NCBI GenBank assembly: GCA_032191485.1
Contig: JAVDOI010000016.1
Location: 1,579,081 to 1,643,080, forward strand
DNA from: Leptoclinus maculatus
Lineage: Eukaryota > Chordata > Actinopteri > Perciformes > Stichaeidae
Direction of reading: 5' to 3'
Length of the DNA: 64,000 bases
The notes under the pieces were generated by a model that had not been told where the DNA came from, ran no database searches, and worked only from the letters and a program-made list of their open reading frames with translations. Numbering within the stretch: position 1 is the stretch's first letter; each line of letters starts with the position of its first letter. Shown one piece after another: positions 62,709 through 64,000 of this stretch. The translations under genes and the position numbers were made by a program.

Positions 62709-63135
62709 TGTTAAGAATACCTCCGTGGGCTCTGACGATCGCGTGTGAACATGTGAACACACTGTGACTCCGTAACTATCCGGAGCGCTTCTACTCGTAT
62801 CATTGTCTTAATGTATGTGCTTGCTAACATAACGATAAAAAGCAGAGTACGTCGAACTGGCCAGCCAGCGTTTCTCCGATTGGAGTGAGACGAGGAGAAA
62901 AGGTGATGTCGTGATCTTCACAATAAAACATCTTTGATGTGACGTGTCGAGTCTTGTCCAATCAGCGTTCAGATGTCTACAGCGTCTTCATTTCCCTCCG
63001 TTACAGTTTAAGTTCCGTTATTGTTCAGACTTGCTGGTTAAGTTAACGTCCACTGCATGCGGAACTCTGTCGACTGTTAACGTTCGTCATTATCGCGAAT
63101 TTGGAGGAAAAAACGTAACGTGATGAAACATGAAG

Positions 63136-63152
63136 CCCCCCCCCCCCCCCCC
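63136..63152 (+). repeat. C17 homopolymer
   Basis: About seventeen C. Confidence 0.9.
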
Positions 63153-63854
63153 GTGTTCCGGTTCAGTTCACGCGGTCACTCGTTAACATTAAACCAGAAC
63201 ACCGGCGGATCTGCTGGCAGGTTGTTTTTTTTAACTCAAAGTAGAATGAAAGGCCCAGATACTGATGAGATGATGAGGTCAAAGAGGAGGCTGTTTGTGT
63301 AGTGCAGCTTGACGCAGGGCTGAGCTGTGAGTGGAGCTGGGCCTGGATAAAGGTGGAGGTCTAAACAGACGTGAGTACAGCTTCCTGCTGTCACAGTGTT
63401 TTAAATACATTGATAAGGCAGGTCTGCTGAATGCAGCCTCTGCTCCAAGGGATGAACTACAGCAACAAGGGCTCACGTGACCTCTCATCACACTGTACAC
63501 ACTGTTCACTGTGATGACCACAGCCAGAGTAGATTATCATTTTAATTTAAATAATATAACTGGATTGAATGCATATTAATTGCAAATAGAAGATAGGCCA
63601 CTATTCTAACAGCTATACAGTAACAGTAGAAGTTAATATGAAGACATACAGTAACAGGGTTCAATGAAAACTAATCACAAGCTAACTAGCCAGCTGTTCA
63701 ACTGGAGCTGAAATAGTGATAAATAACTGAATAATAAATGATTCTTTTGCTTAAAGAGTAAATATGGTCTTATCACTAAATGTTATTCTCAGAGTACACC
63801 AGAGTGCTACATTTTAAAGATCATATTTAAAAATGAAAATTCATGCCACCAGCA

Positions 63855-63871
63855 CCCCCCCCCCCCCCCCC
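63855..63871 (+). repeat. C17 homopolymer
   Basis: About seventeen C close to the window edge. Confidence 0.9.
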
Positions 63872-64000
63872 TAGAAATGTTGTGTTGATAATGTTCCTCC
63901 CTTTTCAGCATTTGTCAGTCTCATGCCTGTTGTAATGCGCGGATACATCCGACTTAGGAAGAGAGGACCCACAAAGGAAGAGAGAAGCCGTCCACACGAG

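Overview
The window reads as nuclear DNA of a ray-finned fish, probably a percomorph-type teleost. It has spliced vertebrate genes with GT..AG introns, dense (TG)n/(GA)n/(AT)n microsatellites and homopolymer C/G runs, a decayed L2-type LINE, and dispersed sequences that I recognise as common teleost repeats. There is no sign of bacterial, organellar or viral gene organisation.

Three genes can be built exon by exon with matching splice phases. (1) A six-exon plus-strand gene at 9656-11777 encodes a 217-residue, signal-peptide-bearing, cysteine-rich secreted protein with one sushi/CCP-like module; I cannot name it. (2) The minus-strand gene ccdc172 (22016 down to 14173, eight coding exons, 259 residues) encodes a coiled-coil protein collinear with mammalian CCDC172 (tektin-2-binding protein). 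(3) The 5' end of plus-strand gfra1, the GDNF co-receptor GFRalpha1, has coding exons at 24914-24953, 25430-25735 and 26711-26791. The gene runs off the right edge: no further gfra1 exon was recognised in the remaining 37 kb, which is treated as intron.

Layout: 1-9655 is mostly intergenic, with an L2 remnant at 1817-2330. The secreted-protein gene at 9656-11777 converges tail-to-tail on ccdc172 (14173-22016). ccdc172 and gfra1 are head-to-head across about 2.9 kb (22017-24913), the same neighbour arrangement as mammalian CCDC172/GFRA1. From 26792 to 64000 there is one very large intron, rich in simple repeats, with a few stretches that look like conserved regulatory DNA.

The most unusual object is a 437-bp element at 41565-42001 inside that intron. 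It has 41-bp perfect terminal inverted repeats ending in TA and an interior of about 28 degenerate CGG-cored units. Their spacing alternates between 10 and 11 bp (mean about 10.5), which matches the helical repeat of B-DNA. A second structural oddity is a three-copy direct/inverted repeat cluster just upstream of ccdc172 (22143-22305) that can fold into alternative hairpins.
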